A stretch of DNA of 64,000 bases from Hybos culiciformis (GCA_964007475.1 OZ023273.1:73958959-74022958); one strand, 5' to 3'; counted from the first letter of the stretch, positions 23,041-34,728 are shown. Numbers and translations: made by a program. The notes: a model not told the origin generated them from the letters alone.

Positions 23041-23406
23041 TTTTTTTTTTTTTTGATAATTCAAATTTTTAATTTTGCATACTTTGCTACATAAAAATTT
23101 ATTTTTGTATCACCCATATAATTTAAGCTCCTTTTTATAAAATTTAAACAAGTAATTTTTATAAAATTGAAACAAATAATTTTTATTAAATTGAAACAAG
23201 TAATAGTGTTCATTTGGTACAGGAGTTTTCTACGTTGTAATATGCAATTTGTCTTTCTTGTTGATAATCATTAATTTGAATATCGTTGTTAAAGGATCAA
23301 CATTTTGAATATGTCTGTTTTGTTGACAATCGATAATTTGAATATGAAAAATCATGAAAATAAAATAATTATAAAAATAATTAGTATTGAAATCTATGTT
23401 TTGACC
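23041..23406. other. No recognisable gene
   Basis: AT-rich spacer with a short threefold repeat of aaattgaaacaa(g)taat type at about 23150-23210. Confidence 0.4.
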
Positions 23407-23435
23407 GATCGATTCAGTGACGTAGCTATCATATA

Positions 23436-24842
23436 CGAGCCCAAATGCAAAAGAATTGATCTATATTAATTTTTTCGAACAAAACAAATGAATTATTTTT
23501 ACCAGTATTTTCAATTAAACTAAATCTAAGTTTATACAAGTTTCATATTTGTTTTATTTCACGCATTTTTGCCTGTAACGGTATTAAAAAATTTTGAGTA
23601 TTCTCAGAGAAATTATTAAGAAAAAGAAAAAAAATTCAAACAAAACAATTCATCTATTCATTTATAAATGCAAAATAATTGATCTATTGTTAAATTGCAA
23701 ATGATCGAGACAGACGCACTTTGCGGTCAATTGTAAAAGAAGATCGTCGTGTCAACGCCGCTGATATTACTGCTAAATGGAAAAATGCAATTGAAAAGGA
23801 ATTATCTGTTGACACATGTAAAAGGAACTTAAGCAAAATGGGTTATAAATTTTACAAGGTAAAAATTTTCAAAAAATTAATAGATATGAGTAGGTTTAAT
23901 TTTATGCTTAATATAAAAAAAATTGTAGGCTAAAGAAAAACCTCTTTTAACTTCAGTTCAGAAGAAAAAAAGATTTCTTTGGGCCAAGGAACATCAAAAT
24001 TGGACTTTGCGGCAATGGAACTCGGTTATTTGAAGTGATGAGGCACGGTTCGAAGTATCTCTAGGTGATACTCGAAAACGTGTCATTCGAACAAAAAATG
24101 AAGCGTTCCACAAAGATTGTTTAAAACGAACCGTTAAGTTTCCGGCCTCACTGATGGTGTGGGAATGTATGTCAGGTCAAGGAGTCGGAGATCTTGTATT
24201 CATTGATGGAATAGTCAATGCGAAAAAATATCAAGATCTCTTGGAAAACAAACTTTTACCCTGAACTTCAGTTGGCTGAAGGGGAATTTATTCTTCAACA
24301 AGATGGCGCTTCATGCCATACGGCTAAATCTACAAAGATCTGGCTTCAATCCCACGAGTTTCCAGTTTTAAGTTGGCCTTCAAGCAGTCCAGATTTGTCT
24401 CCTATTGAGACTTTGTGGCACGTAATGAAAAAAGAACTTCGTAGTAATCCAGTACGAACATAGGAGTGGTTACGTGCTAAATTAAAAGAAATATGGGTTT
24501 CGTTTTCTAAAGAAAAATGTCAAACATTAGTGTCAACAATGCCTTTAAGAATTGAGGAAGTCGTTAACCGGAAAGGCGATGCAACAAAATGGTAGATCAA
24601 TACTTTTGCTGAATTTACTAAATATATCAACTTTTTCGCTTTAAATAATAATGGAATTTTTAAGAATTTAAAGTGAATATAGTAATCACAATATATTTTT
24701 TTGTTATTATAAGAAATATTATTTTTCGGAAATAAATACATATAGTTCTTTTAATTTTTCTTAATAAAACCTAGTATTAAACGTTTTATTTTCCAAAGTT
24801 AGAAATATTTAACATGGATCAATTCTTTTGCGTTTGGGCTCG
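23436..24842 (+). mobile_element. Tc1/mariner transposon (DD34E), inactive
   Basis: TIRs CGAGCCCAAATGCAAAAGAA and its inverse (right end 24842) are flanked by the canonical TA duplication (23434-23435 and 24843-24844). At 1.4 kb it has the usual length for Tc1 elements. It encodes a broken transposase. Confidence 0.9.
23708..24595 (+). pseudogene. Tc1 transposase with a 70-bp intron, broken
   Basis: This DDE transposase performs cut-and-paste at TA sites. An N-terminal helix-turn-helix segment (23708-23858) is followed by a GT...AG intron (23859-23928, phase 0). The second exon carries Ser-Asp-Glu-Ala-Arg-Phe (first catalytic Asp, about 24034), Gln-Gln-Asp-Gly-Ala-Ser (second Asp, about 24300) and Pro-Ile-Glu-Thr-Leu-Trp (Glu). 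The last two are separated by 34 residues, hence DD34E. Breaks are a TGA at 24031-24033, a 1-base shift near 24256 and a TAG at about 24461. The N-terminus before 23708 is not clear and may be deleted. Confidence 0.85.
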
Positions 24843-25378
24843 TAGCAAGAGTAAGCAAGGCATAGGGGCCCTCTAAGTTAAGGGGCCCCCTTGTAATGCA
24901 GTTTTTTTTTTTTTATCGATTGAGACCAAGCTTCAAGTTGAATGAAAAACTAATTATCCAGCAGCGAAACTTTTTTTTTTTTTATAACTCACATCAGAGA
25001 AATGCATGAGTACACTTTCAAAGTTAATGTTTATTAATACGTTTTGGATATTCCCAAATTAACCAGAGATTTATACGGTAATACTTTATATTTACAAACT
25101 TGATTAATTTTTTAGAACCAAAAAAACTTTATTCAGTTACCGGAAAGAGAAATATTAAAAAAATCTTTCAAAAAAATATTCTAAAATTATATCTGACCAA
25201 TTTTCTAATCAGTACATGCAATTAATTTCTCTTTTAAAAAAGGATTTGACTGCTACAATTTCTATTAGAATATTTTCAACTTTACTTCTGGCAAAATATG
25301 GTTGTTTGGAGAGTGAGTTTTCAGAAGTGTATTTAGTATTAGTGTTAAAAAGAAATTTTAATTTAGATATTTAATGTC

Positions 25379-25383
<5 letters not shown>

Positions 25384-25422
<39 letters not shown>

Positions 25423-25430
25423 TACTTTTA
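25384..25430 (+). repeat. (ATT)n microsatellite
   Basis: About 13 perfect trinucleotide units. Confidence 0.95.
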
Positions 25431-25568
25431 TAATATAAAGTATTACCGTATAAAAATTATAAAGAATTTTTTTGTATTTCTTTAATAATTTTTAAATTTT
25501 TTCACAGGGGCCTTTCCATCATTGTGGCATAAGGGCCTGAAATTTCTAGCTACGCCACTGGATCGTAC

Positions 25569-26471
25569 TTTGTATTTTTGTCATGAAAACATTTTTTTTT
25601 ATTAAAATAAAAAAAATTTTACTTCAAAATTTCATTTCTTCTGTTTAAAACAAATATATTTTTTTTTTGTGAAAATACGTTGAATTCTACAAGGGATAAC
25701 TTAAGAGTTTTTTGAATTTAATTCCTTAGAATCTCGATTTTAGAGTAAGCTAAATTTATTTTGAAGTTGCTTCAAAACATTTATGTAGTTTTATCAGAAA
25801 AATAATTTACGATTTATTCAAAATAAATCAAAATCCATGGTTTTGAAAATTTAAATTTCTTTTGGCATGAGCAAAGTTTGAAATTTTCTTAGAAAAATTA
25901 TATATGGTTTATAATTATTGGATTTTGACAATCTGTCAAAACTTTAATTTTCAAAATTTAAATCTTTACGGCACACTGAAGAACGTAAGAGAAAATCGAA
26001 ATTTTCAATTAATTATTTATGATTTATTTTTTGATTTTTGAAGATTTCATTTTATTAAACATATACATATGTAGTTATATAGCTTTAATTTTTAATTGTA
26101 AAAAAAAGAAATTCAATTAGATAATTTTATTTTAAAATTGTAAAAAATGTATGAAATATAATATAAAATAAAATTTATATCTTTTTGTAATTTTTTTTTT
26201 TTTGTACGTTGTCTGGTTTCATTACAAAATTTAAAACCAAAGATCGGTTGGAAGACCTTGAAGAGAGCCTTGAAAATATATAATTTTTATGAAAAGATAA
26301 AAAATCAACCGATCAAAGTGCGATCTATGGTCATTTTGGCTTATCTTGGTCTACCCGGAGCGCGCACGTTAGGGCTAGAAACAAGGAATGTCACAGACGT
26401 TTACTTATGTGCGTCGGTCCATCCGATTCTATAACCAAATCTAAAGTCACGCTCTTAAGCTGACTTGAGAT
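25569..26471. other. No recognisable gene
   Basis: AT-rich. Several short inverse-phase phrases containing ttcaaaat/ttgaaaat recur, but there are no defined ends. Confidence 0.4.
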
Positions 26472-26738
26472 TTAGCATCGAATTGGATGACCCGAGCAAA
26501 TCACCACAATGATCAGTGTCTGGAGTTCCGTCCTCCATGGTGAATCTAGACCAACACATTTTGCTGGCCTAAGATTTTCCAAAGAAACACGAGATCCAAG
26601 TGGCGATCGGTAAAGTTCAATTACTAAATAATTATGAAGTATTTGTGTTATCTCTTTATATACTCTAAACAACTCAGTAAAGTTTTCTGGATACACCTGA
26701 CGAGCTAAATGATGAAATTGCTGTTTGTCTTTAATCAA
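26472..26738 (-). CDS. Unrecognised ORF of 88 codons, doubtful
   Basis: This is a less AT-rich frame than its surroundings, encoding a roughly 88-residue peptide with no motif I recognise, no signal peptide and no membrane segment. The codons look more balanced than random frames here, and the region 26330-26760 has higher GC than its flanks, so it may be a decayed exon of a host or TE gene. It lies 145 bp from the Polinton integrase start on the opposite strand. The function is unknown. Confidence 0.25.
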   Translation of the reverse strand: MIKDKQQFHHLARQVYPENFTELFRVYKEITQILHNYLVIELYRSPLGSRVSLENLRPAKCVGLDSPWRTELQTLIIVVICSGHPIRC

Positions 26739-26882
26739 ATTGGTACGAAAGGTAGGTTTCTCGCAACCTTATTGATAAAACATTTCTCTTGCGTGGTCAA
26801 ATTTTAAATAAAAATGAAGAAGACTTGATTTGTGTATTTATTGTAAATAAAAACCTAATTTCTTATCATTTCACCTTTAAAG

Positions 26883-27765
26883 ATGAGTAAAGAAGCACTT
26901 GTTAATGAGCTACACAAACCAGCTCGAAAAAATTATACTCGACGTAAAGTAAATCAAAAAGGTTTAAATAATAATTTGGCAAGCTGATTTGGTCGAAATG
27001 ATTCCGTATTCTAAGTTCAATAAAGGTTTTAAATATTTATTGACAGTCATCGACATATTTTCGAAATTTGCATATGTTCAACCTGTTAAAAGTGCTGCTG
27101 AGATCCATGGAGAAAATTTTTGAAAATGTACACCCTATGCATACAGATGAAGGAAAAGAATTTTTTAATCAACAATTTTTCAAAAGAAAAAGTATAAAAA
27201 AAATCATTATAATACTTACTCCAAACTCAAAGCTTCAATTGTTGAAAGATTTAATCGAACTTTGAAAAATTTAATGTGGAAGCAAGCAATTCAGTTTGCA
27301 AGGAGATTATAAATGGATATTTGTTGTTAATGAATTAGTCGAAAAATACAACGATACTAAACATAGTGTAATTAATATGAAGCCAAAAGATGTCAAAAAA
27401 AGATGTTAAAAACAGTTTATTATAGATTGAAAATTTTTAAACCCGGCCATTTTAAAATTGGAGATAAAGTAAAAATAAGTAAATCAAAAGGAATTTTCAG
27501 TAAAGGTTATATTATAAATTGGTCAAATGAAATATTTACCATATCACAAATAAAAGTTACTAATCCTGTTACTTATGTTTTGAATGACTATCAAAATAAC
27601 GAAATATTAGGAAGTTTCTATGATGAGGAGTTGCAGAAAGTTAAGCATCCAAACATTTATTTAGTGGAAAAAGTTCTTCAAAGGAAGGGAGATATGGTTT
27701 TTGTAAAATGGTTAGGATTTGACAAGTCACATAATTCTTGGATAAATAAAAAAGCTGTAATTTAA
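26883..27765 (+). pseudogene. Polinton integrase with C-terminal chromodomain, broken
   Basis: The ATG at 26883 opens a short N-terminal piece. The RNase H-fold core follows with Asp in Ala-Asp-Leu-Val-Glu (about 26990), Ile-Asp-Ile-Phe-Ser-Lys near 27050, a second Asp in His-Thr-Asp-Glu-Gly (about 27140) and a Glu in Val-Glu-Arg-Phe-Asn (about 27245). Several frame changes lie between 26970 and 27400. The last 120 codons (27403-27765) are open. They hold an SH3-like region and a chromodomain with Tyr-Leu-Val-Glu-Lys-Val-Leu and Val-Lys-Trp-Leu-Gly-Phe. Chromodomains guide integration to marked histones in other elements. It is convergent with the polymerase. Confidence 0.85.
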
Positions 27766-27881
27766 ATATATACATTTCTTTTATTTTTAATTTTTATTTA
27801 CATATCTTAAATTATTACCTTAATATTATAAATAAGACTAATAAAGTATTTAAATAACAAAATTTCTTAAAATTATTTTAA

Positions 27882-30800
27882 TTAAAATCCAAAAATATCA
27901 ATGTCATTCTCTAAATCTAATATATAATGACCATACGCATAAGTGTTAACTCCGTCCACGGAAATTTTTCGCTCATCATCTAAACTATCCAAAATTTTTT
28001 TACTTATTCTTTTTACAACACAACAATTTGTTCCCTTAGCTTTAAAAGTAGGTTTTTGTTCATGAACTGTAAAAGAATATATTTTAGATCTAAGGCCTAC
28101 AAACTCTGTTAATATTTTTCCATTTAATTCATCAGAAAATAATCCAACTACTTTTTTGTTAACTAATGGATAACCAAATTGATTATTTGGACCATAAGCA
28201 GATGTATCAAAATGGTCGTTTATCATATGTTTGATTTCTTTGTAAAAGTCAACATTTGTTATTTTGTAGAAAAATGAATCGGTATCCATGTAAGTTATCC
28301 TTAAAACGAGGCTTCATGATACCATAATGAAAGTCATACATTCTATGTTTTCTTATTTCTAAAACAGTAAATCCTAAATATATTGGCTTATTGTAGTAAT
28401 ATTTTACTCTACTCATCTGAACTGCTGCCATGTCGTTATCGAAGATGGAAATACTATGAAAAATTGATTTAGCTACAAGAGATCTACAGCCAAACTGTCT
28501 TTTATAATTTTCCCAATGAGTAACAATCTTGATGTCTTTTCTTTTATCAACATTTTCCGTAGTCTTCCCATAGACAATATTATTGAATAGTTTAAACTGA
28601 TTTTTCGTAAAGTCAGTAGTCGCCTTTTTCCTACATTCTGTATTCAAATTAATATATTTTTGAGCCAAGATTTTTGATCAAATGATAAAAGTCTATGAAT
28701 TGCTTTAAGTTGAAGACCATTTTTTAATGCTAGTTGTAGATTCATATAATGTATTTTATATTTTATTTTATCGTTTAAAATTAATAATAATTTTGCAGTT
28801 TTTGAGCCTGGGGCTGTTTCGAGCTGAACAGAAAGGAAGATCGTTATGAGCATCGTGAATTTCGATGGGGTACCCTAAATCAACCTCAAAAAAGTAACAT
28901 TTATCAGAATTTTGGGTAATTGATAAAATTTTTTCAACGCTCCACTCATCAAGTTATGTTACCCAATTGAAATTTCTGTAGGGTAAATATGTATTCATGG
29001 CAAATCCGTATAAGTTAACGGCATATATAAATTCCAAATACTGTCTCTTTTTTTGGATCGAAATTTGGTAAATATTCATTATTTGCAGCCATTTGTGAAA
29101 TTCCTCTTCTGATAACCGATTTAATAAAGTTAAACATGTCTAGGTCGGTTAATAATTCTAATTCAATCTCGGTAATTTTAAGCATAGCATTCCAACATCC
29201 GAGAGGCAGTATAATAGTGACAGGGGTCCAGTTTGAATTTTTTTTTGACAGATTTTTCGGAAGTTCTCAAAGACATCGACTAATAATAAAACATCAGTTT
29301 TTAAATAACCGAGAAAATAATCTTCTAAAGTATTACAATTCAATTTTTCCCACCCTTTACAAGCATATTCGTAGTCTTCGTCCGAACATGTACTATTTGT
29401 TAGTTTACTATTAAATTCAACTTTTGGAGGAAGGCAATTGTCTTTTAAAAGATTGATGTTTTCTAAATATTCATAGGGGAAAACGCCTTTCTGCAAATGT
29501 AAGTTATGGAAAGCAGCTTCCGGAAACTCTTGATTCATTGATTTAAAGTCAGATTTATCAAGACTATCGGATATATTTGCGAGACTACTTGGCATAAACC
29601 TGTAAGAATCTATAAATCTAATTTCTAAAATTAAGATATGCTTCTCATCGTCCTCTAGGGCAGCGGAATCGGATTCGTTTATGCTAATTTTTTATTGAAA
29701 ATGATGTATAATTTTCTTAAGTAAGACCGAAAACATTTATCGAACCGTTTTCTAAACCTAATTCCCTCACAAATTGGCATCATATCGGGAAAGGTTGTGG
29801 AAAATCTCCCCAGTAAAATGACAATGATCCCTGACTCTATCGAACCCAATTTTTTTACAACAAATATGAAAATTTTCCTCGGTTGCCTGTCGCAAAATTT
29901 GTTCACTTGTTAAATTTTTCATCGGCTTATTTTTTTTTTAAATAAGGTTTTCACGAAATGAGATTCACAGTCTTCACCCACGTAGGATTTATAAACTGAA
30001 AGATTATCGTCGTAATTACATTTTATGTAGAATCCGTAAGCACAGGGCTTATAAGTGTGCACTACGACACTTGAAGACTTTGCAGCATCTTACACAGCAA
30101 ATAAATTTTCCTAATACCGATTCAAAATCTGCATATATAACAAAAGATAATTCGAAGCATCTCTCAAAATGTTCAAAGCGGAGAATAGCATCGTCTTCAT
30201 CAGGCATTTTTGTTACGATTTTATTGCATTCAGATTCGTGATTCTTTAGAGTTTCCTCGGATTGAAAATAAAGTAAATAAAAATTACAAATATGTTTTTT
30301 CCCATTATGATTTGAAAGTTGGGTTGCTATTAATCTAGACAAATCATTTATTAAAACATAATGAAAATTACTTTCATTTTCTATCCAAAGCAAATTTATA
30401 TGATTTCGTTTCAACTGTTTTGTTTTGTAAGTAGGCCCAACAATAGAAATATTATTTTCACAGAGCTCAAAAACATTAATACTAATATTCTCATTATTTT
30501 CCTCAAATACCTCAAAAATATGAAACAAACTTTTTAAGAGCTGCAATTATACACCACTTGAAACAATAGTTATCACTATTTTGAATATTAGTACAGGCTT
30601 TGTTATTGGAAATATTTTTAGGAAGTACAATGAAAGATCCACCTCATATTTATTAATATTTATTTGGCTCCATGAATTTTGACCGCATGAATTATGACCG
30701 CGACTGGCGGTCAAAATTCATTTTCAAAATGAATTTTGACCGCGCCTCAATTTAGAAAACAAATGAATTTTGACCGCTACAAAATGTGCGGACAAAATTC

Positions 30801-32548
30801 ATTTTTAAAATGAATTTTGGCCGCAACTCAATTAAGTAAAAAAATGAATTTTGACCGCGGCAAAATGTGCGGACAAAATTCATTTTCAAAATGAATTTTG
30901 GCCGCGACTCTATTTAGAAAAAAAATGAATTTTGACCGCGACAAAATTTGCGGCTGTATTATGCAGAAATAGTTTCATCAAAAATATTACTTAACAAATA
31001 TTGAAAATAAAAACAGCTTTTTCATACATTTTGTACGGCATCCTTTTGGAAAAGGCCTAAAATCAACGACACTATTTATCGTATGTGAGTAAAAAAGATA
31101 AAATATTTGTGGGGTAGACACAAGGGGAAGGGGGGGCAGCAGGGCGGCGGGCGAGCGGTTGGTCAGTGGGATTTGCGGCTAGCGCCCTTGCCCTTTAGCT
31201 TAGAACACAATATTTTATCGGAGGGTTGATTTCAATTTTTAAAATAAGTCATTTAAAATGAATTGTATCTTCTCCATAACTTTTATGCATAATACTCGCG
31301 TTCCAGGCAACAACTCAATTTAAAAAAAATGAATTTTGACCGCGGCAAAATGTGCGGACAAAATTCATTTTCAAAATGAATTTTGGCCGTGACTCAATTT
31401 ATAAAAAAATGAATTTTGACCGCGGCAAAATGTGCGGGCAAAATTCATTTTCAAAATGAATTTTGACCGCGACTCAATTTATAAATAAAATGAATTTTGA
31501 CCGCGCGGTCAAAAGACATTTTCTTGCGCGGACAAAATTCATTTTAAAAATGAATTTTGCCCGCCCATACAAACTTTTTCCGCGGTCATAATTCATGCGG
31601 TCATAATTCAGTGCCCCATTTATTTCTACATGTTCTATTTTTGTTAATGACCAACCTGAATTACTTTCCTGAAACTCGTCTGTTTTCGCATTGATATCAG
31701 AAACCATTACCTCAAAAATTGAATCGAATTCGTCAATATTCAACAAAACATGCATTTTTGTTTGAAGAGATTTCAAATTTTCTGATGAAATTACTTATAA
31801 CTATCTTAATATACCAAATGAAAATTTCTAAATTAAATTTAAGGAAATAATGAACTATTAAGTGATCCGCGAGTAGGGTAGATACTTGATTTTTGGACTT
31901 TTGAAGAAATTCAGTTGGTATTACTAAACCCTCATCTGAATTTTTATAACAAAATGAACTGATTCGAGATTTAAAGCAATGAGAGATTTTGCATAGATTC
32001 TCAATATTGTCAATATTACTACACGTCAAATTTTTGTGGGAAGTTTTCCTAATATGCGATGGCCAACTTACATAACTAACCTTACAAGTATCACAAAAAT
32101 TAGTTTTTCCTAAATCTAACTGCTTACTTGTACTAGCAACAATACCATTACTATCAGCTTTATCCGTATCACTTTCATTATTAATGGAATCATCATCATC
32201 TGTCTCAATATCAGCAACAACTACATTATCACTGCCATATTTCGACTTTTTAGATGGTTGAATATGCTGCAAATTAATGTGGCGCCTTAGCACATAAGAC
32301 CTCGAAAATTCTGCATCACAAATTTGACAAACTACACACTTATTTTGATTTGAAGATTCCATATTAACGGGGGTATGTTTAGTTCGAACATGGCGAAGAA
32401 TATTTTTGTTCATTGTAAATTGTTGATTACAGATTTGCCTGAAATAAAATTCTATTTGAAATTTTTCTTCGTTTTTTTTTTTATTCTTCGAAAAATATAA
32501 ATTATAAATACTAGTATAAAATAAAATAATGATTAATTTTTTACTCAC
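27882..32548 (-). pseudogene. polB: Polinton family B DNA polymerase, split and decayed
   Basis: Pieces read leftward. A C2H2-zinc-finger N-terminus with an acidic linker is at 32548-31733, continuing to about 31626. FB2 interrupts at 31617-30666. The exonuclease start with Tyr-Ala-Asp-Phe-Glu-Ser is at about 30130. An HNH-like Arg-Asp-His-Cys-His-Phe-Thr-Gly motif is at about 29830, where a deletion joins it to His-Asn-Leu-Ser. Exo III with Tyr-Leu-Lys-Thr-Asp is at about 29310. A degraded motif A with Asn-Leu-Tyr-Gly is at about 29000. Motif B with Asn-Asn-Ile-Val-Tyr-Gly-Lys is at about 28580, and motif C with Met-Asp-Thr-Asp-Ser at 28289. The C-terminus is at 27882. Frames change at least six times. 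Protein-primed replication is family knowledge. Confidence 0.85.
30666..31617. mobile_element. Foldback/palindromic array element FB2 (AATTC core), 8-bp TSD
   Basis: It is inserted in the Polinton polymerase with a perfect 8-bp duplication ATTTATTT (30658-30665 and 31618-31625). The ends read GGCTCCATGAATTTTGACCG and (inverse) GGGGCACTGAATTATGACCG. The body is repeated units GCGGACAAAATTCATTTTC / AAAATGAATTTTGNCCGC, around a centre (about 30960-31310). That centre shares gcggttggtcagtgggattt with FB1. There is no coding sequence. It is younger than the polymerase decay or contemporaneous with it. Confidence 0.85.
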
Positions 32549-34094
32549 TTTCTTTTATCTTTGGATAAATTTTAGTCTTAATATCTCTTTAAGAGTAATT
32601 TTGTTTATTTTTGAGCTTTATTAATTTCAGTTTCATAATTAATTTTGATATGCTTAAGTTAATTCTTTTTAATTTAATTTATTTTTACAAAAATTTGTTC
32701 TGTTTAAATTTTATTTTTCCAAATTTATTAATTTCTGCTTTCAAATTAATTATTTCCAAATTTTTATATTTTAATAATTCTTATTGTTTATTTAGTTTTA
32801 AGCACACTATATTTTATAGACTGAAAAACTTAATAGCTCTCAAATCTACTTTTTTATACAACTGGTGCTTTTTAAATAGCTGAAAACGGGACAGTGGACT
32901 TTAATAGCTTGGATTGCTATTGAAAATAACAAGAGCGAATAACAGCGAATGATATTTATTCTGTAATTTTCCCCATTTAAAATTGTTAAATTTGCTATTT
33001 TATTTTTTAATTTGCTATGCAAATAGTTTCGTTTGCTATATAATTTAGTAAATTATAGCAAACTTTAATAACAAAATAGCTGCTTTGATTATAAATATTA
33101 GGAGAATATGCTATTAAGTTTATTAAAATTTATTACAGCTAAAAATAATAGTAAATTGTGCTATTTTATTTGGCGTATAGAAAGAAAATGAATAGCAAAT
33201 TAAGTTATTTGGAATAAAAAAATTTAGCTAAAAATAATAGTAAATTGTGCTATTTTGCCTAGCATATTGTAAGAAAATGAATAGCAAATTTAGCTATTTA
33301 AAATGCTATTTTTGTTCAGAAAAACAGCAAAAAAATACCGTAAATTATTAAAAAAAATTATCATAAATTTAATCAAATAAAGTAACAATTAATACTATAT
33401 GATCGTGTAGTATGTTTTACACTCACATAACATTAATTATCACTTCATCTGATCAAATTTGCAAAAATTTTTTTTAATAATTATTAAGTATTGACGAAAA
33501 ATACTTAGTTTTGCTGTTTCCTGAAAATAAAAATGAAATTCAATTATAATAAAACTTTTATGAAATGTTAGTAAATAAAACGCAGTAATATTAAATAAAT
33601 TTATTTATTTTATTTCAAAATCTTAATTTTATATATGTATTTATACTAATTTTCTATTACATATTTTGTTGACTTAAAATCAACCAACGAATAAGTTTTA
33701 CAAAATTCTTCTTTTTCAAAATTAATAACTCTCTTAGTATCTAAAAATTCAACAACATATGTAGCAATATCTGTGGCTATCATAATATAAAGTTTCAAGT
33801 ATCTGAGCTAAAATATGAATTTGTTCTGCTTCACTTACACAAATATAAATTTATTTATTTATTTTTATTTTTATTTCAGTCATATATTTACATAGTGTAC
33901 AAAAATTAATTTTATGAGATATGAAAAACTATCTTTTCTTAGATCACTAACATTATATTTTGTTTTTGAATATAATAATTTATTATGACATGTTTTAATG
34001 AGGAAAATAAGAAAAACCTCATTTCATAAATTTTTGGAGTAACTAAAAAAAAAACTATAGACTAAAGTAACCTAAAACTTAACCTAAAGTATTG
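32549..34094. repeat. AT-rich region with repeated GCTATTT/AATAGC motifs
   Basis: From about 32900 to 33330, aatagcaaat and gctatttt recur in both orientations, with a roughly 96-bp direct duplication (about 33138-33230 and 33231-33310). The 90-residue hydrophobic frame at 32611-32883 reflects T-richness and is not called as a gene. No TIR was fixed. Confidence 0.5.
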
Positions 34095-34102
34095 TTTCCA
34101 AC

Positions 34103-34692
34103 CAGAGAACTGCGTAATACTATTCATAAACAAAAACAAATCACTCGCAATATTTCAATACAGAATAATACCAATTACAGAAAAAAAAAATGAGCTATTC
34201 ATATTCTACTTGCACATAAGAAACACTTATATTACATTGACTTGCAAAACAACAATATCTACTCAATACCACTTGATGTTGATTTGTTTTTGTTATGAAT
34301 GCTATGAATGCAGCAAGTGCATAATATAAAAACAATACGTATGAATGAAAAAAATATCATCTAATTAAGTATAGGTACATTTTTAACAATTTTTTTAGGA
34401 AATTTTTAGGAAATTTTTACGAAATATTTAACTTTTTTTTAGGAAATTAAATTTCCTTAGAAGATTACCCAATGCATTCAATATACGCAATACATATTTC
34501 ACTATTCACTATACTTGCGAATAGAAATTTGACTTGATACAAAAAACTCAATACAATTCTAATGTATTGAAAAAATATTATGAATCATATATTCACACTT
34601 GTTTCTATTTTGAGTTGAACTATTCATATATTGAATAAATCAAGTGTATTCACGAGTGATTTGTAATACAAGTGTACTCATGCATTTCTCTG
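34103..34692. mobile_element. hAT-type MITE, 590 bp
   Basis: The ends are CAGAGAACTGCGTAATACT and (inverse) CAGAGAAATGCATGAGTACA. They are flanked by an 8-bp duplication, tttccaac (34095-34102) and tttccgac (34693-34700), with one mismatch. A solo end of the same kind (cagagaaatgcatgagtacac) occurs at about 24992. The element contains no transposase. Confidence 0.75.
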
Positions 34693-34728
34693 TTTCCGAC
34701 TAACTCTCTTATCATATTATTTTCTGAA

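Larger units (their letters stand above)
23415..25560. mobile_element. hAT-like element hosting a Tc1 insertion
   Basis: The ends are CAGTGACGTAGCTA (23415) and the inverse TAGCTACGCCACTG (to 25560), so the TIR is CAGTGRCGTAGCTA. The 8-bp flanks, gatcgatt and gatcgtac, agree at their first five bases only. A Tc1 element (23436-24842) sits a few bases inside the left end. The remaining interior (24845-25540) has a TTA microsatellite and the text aggggccc/gggcct facing pair. No clear transposase domain is visible. Confidence 0.55.
26883..32548. mobile_element. Polinton/Maverick relic
   Basis: A retroviral-type integrase with chromodomain (plus strand) and a protein-primed family B DNA polymerase (minus strand) lie tail to tail 116 bp apart. 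The combination of these two genes in one element is specific to Polintons/Mavericks and the related adintoviruses (established knowledge). Capsid, ATPase and protease genes are absent from the window, and terminal repeats were not found. FB2 splits the polymerase. All frames are broken, so this is a fossil. Confidence 0.8.

Noticed and set aside
24960..25380. hAT transposase C-terminal remnant in the outer element
   Set aside because: A short frame has weak resemblance to the dimerisation region but lacks the defining residues, so it is not claimed.
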